Source: Rhodomicrobium sp. R_RK_3
Lineage (GTDB): Bacteria; Pseudomonadota; Alphaproteobacteria; Rhizobiales; Rhodomicrobiaceae
DNA: 64,000 bases
NCBI RefSeq assembly: GCF_002198715.1
Contig: NZ_MWLK01000031.1
Location: 106,700-170,699 of the forward strand
Direction: 5' to 3'
The notes beneath the pieces are model-generated. The model saw only the letters and a list, made by a program, of their open reading frames with translations. It had not been told where the DNA came from and did no database searches. Below are positions 19,799 through 27,938 of this stretch, in pieces. Every line of letters starts with the position of its first letter. The stretch's first letter is position 1. The position numbers and the translations under genes were made by a program.

Positions 19799-20317
19799 CT
19801 AGGCCGTGGCCGCCGCATACTCGTTTGCATCCCAGCGCCGTTTCGCCGGCGCCTTCCGCAACCCTGCTTCAATGCATCCGGCGTAGCAGCTGATCTCGCC
19901 AGCGACGACGCGCGTTGCAATGGCCGGGTGGTCCGCTTGCAGCCGCGCGAGGTAGTAGGCGGCGCTGCCGCGCTTTGCAGCCACTGCAACGGCTTGCGGT
20001 GCAGGCGCTGCAACAGCGTCCGCATCCGGCGTTGCAACGTCCTGAGCAGGCGTTGCAATTGCATCCTCGCGGCGGCGCGGTGCAAGGCCGAGCGCCAGGA
20101 AGATGAAGCCGCCCAGCTCGAGGCCGAGCGGCAGGATCAGCGGCAGGTATAGCCGGACGTCGCCGGCGTCGATGCCGAGCACGGCCGCCAGGCGCTCGGC
20201 GCCGGGATCCGCTGCGGTGACGGGTGCGGTCGCCACGAGCGCGCTGCGGGCTTCCGCGACAGCCGTTTCCGCTGCCCGGCATTTTGGGCCGCGCTTCACA
20301 GAGCAGCAAAAGCGCAT
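19799..20317 (-). CDS. Hypothetical protein with one hydrophobic segment, possibly truncated
   Basis: A 172-residue frame. The first 20 residues (MRFCCSVKRGPKCR) look unlike the rest and may not be native. From about residue 25 the protein has AADPGAERLAAVLG, a membrane-like helix (LYLPLILPLGLELGGFIFLA), an Ala/Pro linker, and a C-terminal segment (YYLARLQADHPAIATRVVAGE) of a type that recurs in phage and plasmid proteins. Its 5' end abuts a ParB-like remnant on the opposite strand at about 20283, so the true N-terminus was probably lost by rearrangement. Confidence 0.5.
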   Translation of the reverse strand: MRFCCSVKRGPKCRAAETAVAEARSALVATAPVTAADPGAERLAAVLGIDAGDVRLYLPLILPLGLELGGFIFLALGLAPRRREDAIATPAQDVATPDADAVAAPAPQAVAVAAKRGSAAYYLARLQADHPAIATRVVAGEISCYAGCIEAGLRKAPAKRRWDANEYAAATA

Positions 20318-20560
20318 CCACGCGCGTCAGCTGAATCTCGCGCGGCGGCATCTCACACGCGAGCAGAAGCGTGAGCTGATTGCGGCGGCGCTGGTGGAAG
20401 ATCCGCGTAAGTCAGATAGGCAGCATGCGGAAGAGTTGGGGGTGAGCCATCCGCTAGTTGGTAGTGTTCGAGAAGAAATACAATCGAAAGCTGATGATGG
20501 AAGCAATTTCCATCGTCAACCAATGATTACGCGAAATGGCCAAGAACGCGTCAGGGTTGC
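20283..20560 (+). pseudogene. ParB-like protein remnant (HTH region)
   Basis: In a frame that is open but lacks a plausible start, the sequence FGPRFTE then RIHARQLNLARRHLTREQKR, DPRKSDRQHAEELGVSHPLVG and a QERVRVAP end matches the helix-turn-helix part of ParB-like plasmid/phage replication or partition proteins. The N-terminal ParB/Srx nuclease-like domain is missing and the upstream bases are antisense to the neighbouring reverse-strand gene. Downstream the frame runs into the dispersed repeat. It looks like a decayed gene fragment. Confidence 0.55.
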
Positions 20561-20795
20561 GCCCCAGCGCGAGCCATCCCCGTCGCCATCACCAAGCTGG
20601 CAGCTTTCTGACGTTGCGCAGGATGCGGAACCGCGCGTCGCGGAGCCGAGCATCAGCATCAGCCACATTGGCCCAGTGATCGCCGGTGATGCGGAGCCGG
20701 CCCGGCCGATTGCTGAGGACGTGGTGCCGATGGCGCCGGCGTGGAGCATTCCCGCGCGGGAGGGCGCAACCCCGACGGCGACGAGGGCGGGGCGC

Positions 20796-20873
20796 GAGCT
20801 TTTTCGCCGCCAACTCCTGACCGGCGCGCATCCTGTGTTCGCGATGAGAGCAAAAACCCGAGTGGGAGATCAA
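20796..20873 (+). repeat. 78-bp dispersed repeat, copy 3
   Basis: Gap-free alignment to 15232-15309, with the conserved TGACCGGCGCGCATCCTG and GGGAGATCAA. Both copies are in the same orientation. It lies about 130 bp inside the right end of the element, so recombination between the two copies would delete the capsid module. Confidence 0.6.
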
Positions 20874-20928
20874 ATGTCGGTGCGCGGGACGCGCGTTCCA
20901 ATGGCGTCCGCAGGCTTCCCCGAAAATC

Positions 20929-20967
20929 GTTGGTATTGGAGTTGGTGATTTTATTTTTTACACCAAC
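20929..20967. promoter_or_regulatory. Right-end TTGGTA-like arm sites
   Basis: GTTGGTA (20929), GTTGGTG (20941) and CACCAAC (20961), the last two forming a 7-bp inverted repeat around an AT-rich loop. The same core occurs four times beside the integrase gene at the left end, as expected for integrase arm sites at both ends of an element. Confidence 0.4.
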
Positions 20968-21007
20968 TAACCATCTGAAATAACTAAGAAATATCGAATA
21001 ATGTTGC

Positions 21008-21024
21008 TCCTAGCGCCCCAGCCA
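21008..21024 (+). repeat. attR: 17-bp direct repeat
   Basis: Identical to the tRNA-Gln 3' end at 10806-10822. It marks the right boundary of the element; chromosomal sequence resumes with the 3' end of the MocR-type gene 60 bp later. Confidence 0.9.
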
Positions 21025-21083
21025 GCCGAATCCCGGTGGCATCCAAAATCCCCCAAAACTCATCGCCGCAGATTCCGAGCCGA

Positions 21084-22496
21084 TCAGACGAACCGGCGAA
21101 CCACGTCCAAGAGCCGGTCGCAGGAGCGGCCAAGGTTGCGTGCCGGTGCGGTTGCGACGCCGAGCAGGAGCCCGGATTCGGCGCCGCCGGGCGGGGCATA
21201 CCAGGCTGAAAGCGGCGTCGGCGACATGCCGAATGCGGACAGCTCGCGCGCGATGGCCACGTCAGGTGCCCCCCTCGGCAGTTTGAGCAGCACGGCCAGA
21301 CCCGGCGCGGCAACCCGATCGGCGCCGGCGGATGCCTGCAAATAATCCAGCAGCGCCTGCCGCTTGGCGGCATAGGCGCGCTTGGTTCGCCGGAGATGGC
21401 GCATGTAGTGGCCCTCATGCATGAACGCGGCGGTTGCCAGTTGCACCGCGGGTCCGGGCGCCGGCGCGAGACAGGCCGACATCTCCGCGAAGCGGGCGAT
21501 CAACTCGACCGGCGCGACCAGGAAGCCAAGCCGGACCGCCGGACTGATGGTCTTGCTGAACGAGCCGATGTGGATGACGCGTCCGTCCCGGTCGAGCGAG
21601 GCTAGCGCGGGCGCGGCCCGGCCGTACAGTTGCAACTCGCTCAGATAATCGTCTTCGATCACCCATGTACTGTTTGCGGCCGCCCATTCGAGCAGGCGAA
21701 GCCGCCGCTCCAGCGACAAGGTGTAACCGAGCGGTGCCTGCTGGCCTGGGGTCACGACGACGAGCCTGGCGCCCGGATGATGGCGCAGCCCGTGATCGAT
21801 ATCGATGCCGCCGGCATCGACCGGGATCGGCGCGAGCGACAAGCCCGCAAGCTCGAGGCCCTTCCTGGTGAACGGGAAGCCCGGATTCTCGATCCAGGCG
21901 GTGTGGCCGCTAAGGCCGAGGACGTTGAGCGCGAGGCCGAGCCCCGCACTGAAACCGCTGGTGACGATGATTTGCGACGGCGAGCAATTGATGCCGCGCG
22001 CCAGCGCAAGATAGCCCGCGATTTCTCGCCTCAGCTCGGGCTCGCCGCGCGGGTCCGGATAGATGGGCGCGGCGTTTGCCTCGGCGCGGACCGCATGGGC
22101 GCGAAGCCGCGCGAACAGGGTGGCCGGGAAGGTCTCGGTCGCGGGCACGCCCATCTGGAAGAGCGCGGGGCCGCGCGTCATCTCCTGATAGGTCTGCATG
22201 AACGAGCCTGCGCCCGGCGGCTGCTCGCTCTCCTCGGCCGCCCGCGGACGCTGGGCGACGCGCGTGCCGGCCGCGCGCGAGGCCACGATCAACTGCGCGG
22301 CGGCCAGCTTCTCATAGGCGGTCCGCACCGTGCCGCGCGCCACGCCAAGCTGGGCGGCAAGATCCTGCCATGACGGCAAGCGCGCGCCGGGCGCCAGCAC
22401 GCCCGTCTCGATGGCCGTGCCGACGCCCCGGCGGATCTGCTCCGCCAAGGGGATCTTTGTTGTTCGGTCGAGCTTGAGCTGCAGCGCTTTGGTCAC
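21084..22496 (-). CDS. MocR/PdxR-type regulator with aminotransferase-like domain
   Basis: A 470-residue GntR-family transcription factor. Residues 10-80 are the winged helix (IPLAEQIRRGVGTAIETG, GARLPSWQDLAAQLGVARGTV). Residues 110-470 are a fold-type I aminotransferase domain with YPDPRGEPELRREIAGYL, NPGFPF, EDDYLSELQ and the PLP-lysine segment GSFSKTISPAVRLGF. Such proteins sense pyridoxal phosphate or amino-compound ligands; the ligand here is unknown. It is divergent from the cupin gene 91 bp away, which may be its target. Its 3' end is only 60 bp from attR and it is intact. Confidence 0.92.
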   Translation of the reverse strand: MTKALQLKLDRTTKIPLAEQIRRGVGTAIETGVLAPGARLPSWQDLAAQLGVARGTVRTAYEKLAAAQLIVASRAAGTRVAQRPRAAEESEQPPGAGSFMQTYQEMTRGPALFQMGVPATETFPATLFARLRAHAVRAEANAAPIYPDPRGEPELRREIAGYLALARGINCSPSQIIVTSGFSAGLGLALNVLGLSGHTAWIENPGFPFTRKGLELAGLSLAPIPVDAGGIDIDHGLRHHPGARLVVVTPGQQAPLGYTLSLERRLRLLEWAAANSTWVIEDDYLSELQLYGRAAPALASLDRDGRVIHIGSFSKTISPAVRLGFLVAPVELIARFAEMSACLAPAPGPAVQLATAAFMHEGHYMRHLRRTKRAYAAKRQALLDYLQASAGADRVAAPGLAVLLKLPRGAPDVAIARELSAFGMSPTPLSAWYAPPGGAESGLLLGVATAPARNLGRSCDRLLDVVRRFV

Positions 22497-22587
22497 GCGA
22501 CCCTAGTACACGATTTCTTCGCCTTCTTGGTGCTTTTTTCTAGCCCAGCGCGCGCCATTTCCTAGGCTGACGAAAAGGAGAAAGCCC

Positions 22588-23007
22588 ATGCGAATCCGCA
22601 TCATCATCGCCGCGAGCTGCGCCGCGCTGGCTCTCGCGGCTGCCGGGCCGATCTCGGCCCATGACGGTCAGACCGACACCGTCACGCCCAAATTCCATCA
22701 GGCGATCCCGAACATTCCCGGCAAGTCGCTCGCTGTTCTGGAAGTCGACTTCCCGCCGGGCGCGGCCTCCGTGCCGCATCGTCATGCCAAGTCCGCCTTC
22801 ATCTATGCCTACGTCGTCTCGGGCGCGATCGAGTCGAAGGTGAATGACGGCGAGACCCGCATCTACAAGGCCGGCGAGGGCTGGTTCGAACCGCCGGACG
22901 CGACCCATCCGATCAGCCGCAATGCGAGCAAGACCGAGCCGGCAAAGCTGCTCGCGGTCTTCGTCGTCGACTCCGGCGAAACGGCGCTCACAACCCCCGT
23001 CAAATAA
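22588..23007 (+). CDS. Exported cupin-domain protein
   Basis: 139 residues with a signal peptide (ASCAALALAAAGPISA) and a single cupin domain. Cupin motif 1 is PHRHAKSAFIYAYVVSG with two histidines for metal, and motif 2 is GEGWFEPPDATHPISRN. Small periplasmic cupins of this type bind a metal but their substrates are mostly unknown. AAAAGGAG precedes the ATG. It is probably co-transcribed with the AhpD-like gene 17 bp downstream and divergent from the MocR-type gene. Confidence 0.86.
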   Translation: MRIRIIIAASCAALALAAAGPISAHDGQTDTVTPKFHQAIPNIPGKSLAVLEVDFPPGAASVPHRHAKSAFIYAYVVSGAIESKVNDGETRIYKAGEGWFEPPDATHPISRNASKTEPAKLLAVFVVDSGETALTTPVK

Positions 23008-23024
23008 GATCAAGGACGCGAAAT

Positions 23025-23501
23025 ATGACCAAGAGGCTCGATTACAATCAAGTGGCTCCCAACGGGGCCAAGGCGCTCGGTGGTGTCTACGGCTATGTGC
23101 TGCAGAGCGGTCTGCCCGGCGAACTGGTGGACCTCGTCTATCTGCGGATCTCGCAGATCAACAATTGCGCCTATTGCCTCGACATGCACAGCCGCGACCT
23201 CCTCAAGCGGGGCGTGAAACCCGAGAAGCTGGCGCTGGTGCAGGCCTGGGAGGAAGGCGGCAATCTCTTCAGCGAGGCCGAACGCGCCGCGCTCGCCTGG
23301 GCCGAGAGCGTGACGCTCGTCGCCGCGACCGGCGTGCCGGACAGCGCCTACCAGGCCGCGCGGGCCGTCTTCAATGAGAAACAACTGGTCGACCTCACCA
23401 TCGCCATCAGCCTGATGAACAGCTACAACCGCATGGCCATCAGCTTCCGCAGCACGCCGCAGGCCGTCGAAGCCGAAAGCATAATGGAGCACGCGTCATG
23501 A
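23025..23501 (+). CDS. AhpD-like carboxymuconolactone decarboxylase-family protein
   Basis: A 158-residue helical protein with the AhpD/CMD core: INNCAYCLDMHSRDLLKRG carries the redox CxxC and the following histidine, then LALVQAWEE, LAWAESVTLVA and LVDLTIAISLMNSYNRMAI. Members act as alkylhydroperoxidase-type thiol reductants. With the exported cupin upstream and an ArsR-type regulator downstream, it looks like part of a small oxidative-stress or detoxification unit; that role is inferred. Confidence 0.88.
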   Translation: MTKRLDYNQVAPNGAKALGGVYGYVLQSGLPGELVDLVYLRISQINNCAYCLDMHSRDLLKRGVKPEKLALVQAWEEGGNLFSEAERAALAWAESVTLVAATGVPDSAYQAARAVFNEKQLVDLTIAISLMNSYNRMAISFRSTPQAVEAESIMEHAS

Positions 23502-23584
23502 CCCTTCGGGCGATCTCCGGGTAGGCGCGCCCAGGGGTCGCGTCGCCCATTGCCTGCTTCGAACAGTTCGACTAGCATCGATGT

Positions 23585-24259
23585 ATGACAGCTAAACCCG
23601 ACATCTCCCTGATCGCCTCGCTGGTCGGCGATCCTGCCCGCGCCGCCATGCTCACCGCGCTGATGAGCGGACGCGCGCTGACCGCCATCGAACTTGCCCA
23701 GGAAGCCGGCGTCACCCAGCAGACCGCCAGCTCGCATCTCGGCAAGCTCGACGAGGGCGGCCTCATTAGCATCGAGAAGCAGGGCCGTCACCGCTATTAC
23801 CGGCTGAGCGGACCCGATGTCATGGCGGTGCTGGAAGGTCTGACGGGGCTTGCCGCGCGCAGCGGCCATTTGCGCCTGCGCACCGGGCCGAGGGACCCCG
23901 CCCTTAGGCGGGCGCGGGTCTGCTACGACCATCTCGCCGGCGATCTGGCGGTGCGCATGTTCGACCGGCTCGCCGCGCGGGGTCTGATCCGTCATGAGGG
24001 CGAACACTTACACCTGACGGCCGAGGGCGAGCAATTTGCCGCCGGATTCGGCATCGATCTGGCCGCGCTTCCGAAGGGCCGGCGGCCGCTCTGCAAGGGC
24101 TGCCTGGATTGGAGCGAGCGGCGCAGCCATCTCGCGGGCGGCCTGGGCGCGGCTTTTCTCAGCCGTTTCGAGGCGCTCGGCTGGGCGCGGCGCACGCCCG
24201 GCAGCCGGCTGGTGACCATTACGCCGAAAGGCGAAAGAGGCTTTGCCGAGCAGTTTTGA
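23585..24259 (+). CDS. ArsR-type winged-helix regulator
   Basis: A 224-residue regulator with an N-terminal ArsR winged helix (IASLVGDPARAAMLTALMSG, AIELAQEAGVTQQTASSHLG as the recognition helix, HRYYRL wing) and a C-terminal extension that contains a second winged-helix-like repeat (AGDLAVRMFDRLAARGLI to TAEGEQFA) and a Cys pair (RPLCKGCLDWSERR), a possible metal or redox sensor. It follows the AhpD-like gene by about 80 bp and probably controls it. Confidence 0.88.
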   Translation: MTAKPDISLIASLVGDPARAAMLTALMSGRALTAIELAQEAGVTQQTASSHLGKLDEGGLISIEKQGRHRYYRLSGPDVMAVLEGLTGLAARSGHLRLRTGPRDPALRRARVCYDHLAGDLAVRMFDRLAARGLIRHEGEHLHLTAEGEQFAAGFGIDLAALPKGRRPLCKGCLDWSERRSHLAGGLGAAFLSRFEALGWARRTPGSRLVTITPKGERGFAEQF

Positions 24260-24390
24260 ACGCCGCTCAATCCACTCCCTGTGCATAAAGCGGGAGGCAA
24301 CGCCCCGCCGATGCCTTACAATACCGCCAGAATTGCGCGCGGCGGCAGGTCCCGCCGCAAAAGTGGTCCTGAGAGGGAGATCGAAAGATT

Positions 24391-25494
24391 ATGATCGAGG
24401 CGAACGGAGCGCGCCTATCCGGCGAGGCCTTGCGGCAGGCGCTGGCGCTGTGCAAGGAGAAGCATCCGGGCATCCGGGCGCGCGATGCGGCACGGGAGCT
24501 GGGGGTGAGCGAGGCGGAGCTGGTCGCTTGCCGCGTCGGCAACGGCGTGGTCCGGCTGGACGCCGATTTCGCCGATGTGCTGCGCGCCGCGCCCAGCCTC
24601 GGCCGCGTCATGGTGCTGACCCGCAACGAACATTGCGTGCATGAGAAACATGGCGTCTTCGATCATGTCTCGATCGGCCCCGGCCACGGCATCGTGCTCA
24701 ATCACGATGTCGACCTGCGGCTGTTCATGAGCCATTGGCGGTTCGGCTTCGCGGTCACCGAGGAGGTGCAGTCCGGCACCCGCTCCAGCCTGCAATTCTT
24801 CGATATCGACGGCACGGCCGTGCATAAGATCTACGCCGTGGGCGATACCGACCGCGCCGCCTATGACGCGCTGGTCGAGCGCTTCAAGGCGCCCACCCAA
24901 ACGGCCGAGATCGAAATCGCCGCCCTGCCCGCCCGCCTGCCGGACCGGCCCGACGACCAGATCGACATCGCGACCTTCCGCAAGCATTGGCGCGCCTTGC
25001 AGGATACCCATGACTTCTTCGGCCTGCTGCAGGAGTTCGGGGTGGGCCGCGCCCAGGCCATGCGGCTCGCCGAGCGGGAATTCGCCTATCCGATCGAGAC
25101 CGACGCCTTCCGCGCGGCGCTGGAGCGCTGCGCCACGGACACGATTCCGATCATGTGCTTCGTGGGCAATTCCGGCTGCATCCAGATCCACACCGGGCCG
25201 ATCCAGACGCTGAAGATCATGGGTCCCTGGTTCAATATTCTCGACCCCAGCTTCAATCTCCACCTGCGCGAGGATGCGGTCGCCGAAGCCTGGGTCGTGC
25301 GGAAGCCCACAAGAGACGGCATCGTGACCTCGCTGGAGTTGTTCGACCGCGAGGGACATTGCTTCGTGCAGTTCTTCGGCGAGCGCAAACCCGGCAAGAC
25401 CGAACTCGAAAGCTGGCGCGAAGCGGTGGCCGCGCTGGTGCGCGCCGACGGCCCAGGCGAAGTCGCCGCCGACCGAACCCCTTCTTACGCTTAA
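24391..25494 (+). CDS. hmuS: HmuS/HemS-type haem-handling protein
   Basis: A 367-residue cytoplasmic protein made of two similar halves, as in HemS, ChuS and HmuS, which bind haem after uptake and pass it on or degrade it. The first half has EHCVHEKHGVFDHVSIGPGHG and SLQFFDIDGTAVHKIYAV, the second half has FVGNSGCIQIHTGPIQTLK and LNLHLRED-like SFNLHLREDAVAEAWVVRKP with SLELFDREGHCFVQFFGER. The histidine in TAVHKIY aligns with the usual haem ligand. No haem receptor or ABC transporter gene adjoins it here. A GAGAGGGAGA site precedes the ATG. Confidence 0.92.
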   Translation: MIEANGARLSGEALRQALALCKEKHPGIRARDAARELGVSEAELVACRVGNGVVRLDADFADVLRAAPSLGRVMVLTRNEHCVHEKHGVFDHVSIGPGHGIVLNHDVDLRLFMSHWRFGFAVTEEVQSGTRSSLQFFDIDGTAVHKIYAVGDTDRAAYDALVERFKAPTQTAEIEIAALPARLPDRPDDQIDIATFRKHWRALQDTHDFFGLLQEFGVGRAQAMRLAEREFAYPIETDAFRAALERCATDTIPIMCFVGNSGCIQIHTGPIQTLKIMGPWFNILDPSFNLHLREDAVAEAWVVRKPTRDGIVTSLELFDREGHCFVQFFGERKPGKTELESWREAVAALVRADGPGEVAADRTPSYA

Positions 25495-25515
25495 CGAATT
25501 TTCCGCTCAAGGCTC

Positions 25516-25541
25516 GCCGCCCGGCCACATCGCCGGGTGGC
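25516..25541 (+). terminator. Hairpin after hmuS
   Basis: Ten-bp stem GCCGCCCGGC with GCCGGGTGGC (one G-T pair) and a 6-nt loop, about 20 bp after the hmuS stop. There is no clear T-run. Confidence 0.5.
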
Positions 25542-26086
25542 CGATTCGGCCTTGCTTAACTTCATCCCCGCTTAAGCCAGCGCCGTGCCAATTCGCGATC
25601 ACCCTCGCGGTGAATTCGTGCGTTCGCGGATCGTCAATAGGGGTTTAGCGGTTAATCCCCGGCCATTTTTCGTTAAGGAAGAAAGACTTAGCCCCCGTTG
25701 CATAAAGACAACAATGCGTCGAAAACTGTTAAATATCGGTGAGAAACTGAAATTTGTCATAGCGTATTCGCGCGGTTTTCTTACAATCCCGTTTCAGAAC
25801 GAAACAAAGTTGACCCGTGTTGAATATATTGCTTAAATAAGCCGCGTGAATTAACCGTCTTCCGCGAGAAGGCGGATCATTAATTTTAAAGTCAGACAAA
25901 CATAAATTTCGGGGCTACTGTTAACCTAAGCAAAAGTTTTCCTGCTTACCGCTGCCGGAACGTGGTGCTGCGGTGCACAATCTATCTTGCGCTAGGATGA
26001 AACGGAGTTATAGTCCGGAGTAAGATTTAGCGCTCGTTCATCATTACGTTCTACCCAAAGCCCCGACCTTAGGCACGAGTCCGTTG
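25542..26086 (+). other. Long AT-rich leader before the exopolysaccharide regulator
   Basis: About 545 bp without a convincing gene. From about 25680 it becomes clearly richer in A and T than its surroundings. A 40-codon frame (25714-25836) lacks a ribosome site. Probably a long regulatory region or untranslated leader for the LuxR-type gene; no specific operator could be identified. Confidence 0.4.
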
Positions 26087-26836
26087 ATGAGTATCACCTA
26101 TAGAGAGCCGGGACATGTACATCGGGACTCTGAGAACCGATTTGCGACCGCTAATATAGCCTCCAGACCTGCTTCGAATGTTGCACCTCAACTGTCGGCC
26201 GTCATTATAGAACCACGCCAACTCATTCGAGATTGCTTGGCGCGCGCTCTGCGGGCGGCTTGCGGGCACGACGTCATCGCCGTCGCCTCTATCGACGAAT
26301 GGCTGAATATTTGCGAGCACACGCCGGCGGCGGTCGTGCTGCTGAGCGGTTTCGAGCAAGCCGGCGACGGCGATCTCTGCCATAAAATTCAACGGCTTGC
26401 GGGCGCCAAGAAACGGCTTCCGACCGTGGTGCTGGCCGATGCGGAAGAGGCCGGCGATGTGCTCAGCGCGCTGAATAAAGGCGTCAAAGGCTACATTCCA
26501 ACGAACCTTTCGCTCGACGTCGCCGTCGAAGCTATGCGGCTGGTCCGGGCGGGCGGGGTCTTCATCCCCGCAAGCTGCCTCAGGGCCACCGACGACCCGG
26601 CCGTGGCGCGGAGCCCTAAAACCGCCTGGAGCAGCATGTTTACTGCCCGCCAGGCGGCCGTCGTGGAAGCGCTGCGGCAAGGCAAGGCCAACAAGACCAT
26701 TGCCTATGAGCTTCAATTGCAAGAAAGCACCGTCAAAGTGCACATCCGCAACATCATGAAGAAGCTGAAAGCGCGCAATAGAACCGAAGTCGCTTATATC
26801 GTCACGAGACTGCAAAACAACAACAATAAAACTTAA
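26087..26836 (+). CDS. LuxR-type regulator with a degenerate receiver domain
   Basis: 249 residues. Residues 37-155 have the shape of a response-regulator receiver, but the acidic pocket reads IIEPRQ (E42, P43) and the phospho-acceptor aspartate is Ser87 (VVLLSGF), so normal phosphorylation is not expected. Residues about 180-240 are a LuxR/NarL helix-turn-helix (FTARQAAVVEALRQGKANKT, ESTVKVHIRNIMKKLKARNR). It stands directly before the exopolysaccharide cluster and is the likely regulator of it. The ATG at 26087 is preferred over an adjacent TTG. Confidence 0.88.
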   Translation: MSITYREPGHVHRDSENRFATANIASRPASNVAPQLSAVIIEPRQLIRDCLARALRAACGHDVIAVASIDEWLNICEHTPAAVVLLSGFEQAGDGDLCHKIQRLAGAKKRLPTVVLADAEEAGDVLSALNKGVKGYIPTNLSLDVAVEAMRLVRAGGVFIPASCLRATDDPAVARSPKTAWSSMFTARQAAVVEALRQGKANKTIAYELQLQESTVKVHIRNIMKKLKARNRTEVAYIVTRLQNNNNKT

Positions 26837-26913
26837 GCATCAAAAGACGTCAAAAACAAAACGTCGATCACACACTCCTCCAATGGGCCTAATTGCTACG
26901 GGGACGACTGAAT

Positions 26914-27738
26914 ATGCTAAGAGTTTCCAATCTCACTGGCCGTCGTATTGGCCAAAATCATAATGAACCGCTGGTAAAATCGCACCCGGTCATGCTGCTC
27001 GGCCGCGACCCCGCCGCCCGTCTCGGTGAGGAAACTGCCTCCAGCCTCTCGGCATGGGCCTCCGCTCATGCGCAGAACGCGGAGCAATCCGCCGAGGCCG
27101 GCTTTCACCCTGTGGCCGGCGCCCCGATCGGCGGCGCCGCCAAACGGATCTTCGACATCACCATCGCCTTCACCACGCTGGTGCTGATGGCCCCGCTGAT
27201 GCTGCTGATCGCGGCGCTGATCTATGCCACCACCGGCGGCCCGGTCTTTTTCGCGCAGCGCCGCATCGGCTTCAACCGCGCCACCTTCTCCTGCTACAAA
27301 TTCCGCACCATGGTGACCGACGCCGATGCGCGACTCAAACTGCATCTGGCGACCCATCCCGAGGCGGCCCGCGCCTGGCAGGAAACGCAGAAATTGAAAT
27401 ACGATCCCCGCATCACCTGGCTGGGCCATATTCTGCGCAAATCGAGCCTCGACGAATTGCCGCAGCTCTTCAATGTCCTGCTCGGCCAGATGAGCTGCAT
27501 CGGCCCGCGCCCGGTCATCGCCGAGGAGCTGCAGCGCTACGGCGAGCATGCCCAGGATTATCTGCGGGCCAAGCCGGGTCTGACCGGCATGTGGCAAGTC
27601 AACGGCCGCAGCAGCACCAGCTACGCGCACCGGGTGAATTGTGACCGTTTCTACGTCCGGCGCTGGTCATTGCTGCTCGACTTCATCATCCTGTTCAAGA
27701 CCATACCGGCCGTGCTGAAATTCGACGAAACGGCTTGA
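26914..27738 (+). CDS. ExoY-like undecaprenyl-phosphate sugar transferase
   Basis: The priming enzyme of exopolysaccharide synthesis: it moves a sugar-1-phosphate to undecaprenyl phosphate at the inner membrane. Residues 1-75 are a variable, mostly soluble part; a membrane hairpin follows (FDITIAFTTLVLMAPLMLLI). The catalytic domain shows FFAQRRIGFNRATFSCYKFRTM, the LRKSSLDELPQLFNVL motif, MSCIGPRPV and YLRAKPGLTGMWQVNGRSS, all diagnostic of the bacterial sugar transferase family. The ATG at 26914 has GGGGACGA upstream. It begins the biosynthetic part of the cluster. Confidence 0.93.
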   Translation: MLRVSNLTGRRIGQNHNEPLVKSHPVMLLGRDPAARLGEETASSLSAWASAHAQNAEQSAEAGFHPVAGAPIGGAAKRIFDITIAFTTLVLMAPLMLLIAALIYATTGGPVFFAQRRIGFNRATFSCYKFRTMVTDADARLKLHLATHPEAARAWQETQKLKYDPRITWLGHILRKSSLDELPQLFNVLLGQMSCIGPRPVIAEELQRYGEHAQDYLRAKPGLTGMWQVNGRSSTSYAHRVNCDRFYVRRWSLLLDFIILFKTIPAVLKFDETA

Positions 27739-27938
27739 ACCGGCCGTCTTCGCGCCTGGCCGGCGAGGCCGCTGCCCCCCGGCCGCCAGAATGCGCGATC
27801 TTAACGTTGACGGGCAGATGCGCTTGAACTTAACGCCTTGAGGCCGGACTTATTGCTCGTCCAAGCTTTTGATGATTGATTTGCTGATTGCTTAGCCTTG
27901 TGCCGGTAATGAATTCGCAATTTCTTTCGCGAACAGCA

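Larger units (their letters stand above)
10806..21024. mobile_element. Integrated satellite-like element in tRNA-Gln
   Basis: A unit of about 10.2 kb bounded by a 17-bp direct repeat of the tRNA-Gln 3' end. Gene order is: tyrosine integrase, AlpA-like regulator, D5/SF3 helicase, iteron-bearing inverted repeat, three small hypotheticals, HK97 capsid protein, tail-fibre-like gene broken by TGA, LamG-like gene, small reverse-strand gene, ribbon-helix-helix protein, then decayed remnants. Integrase, AlpA and P4-like helicase in that order is the standard left module of P4-type satellites and of capsid-forming phage-inducible islands. Terminase, portal, head protease, tail-tube and lysis genes are not visible. 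It may be a satellite relying on a helper phage or a prophage reduced by deletion. Confidence 0.88.

Noticed and set aside
12254-21000. CRISPR array or defence system inside the element
   Set aside because: No regularly spaced direct repeats and no nuclease, toxin or restriction motifs were seen; cargo is phage-structural and small unknown proteins.
25714-25836. 40-codon frame in the AT-rich leader before the LuxR-type gene
   Set aside because: No ribosome site, basic and unpatterned peptide; more likely noncoding regulatory DNA.
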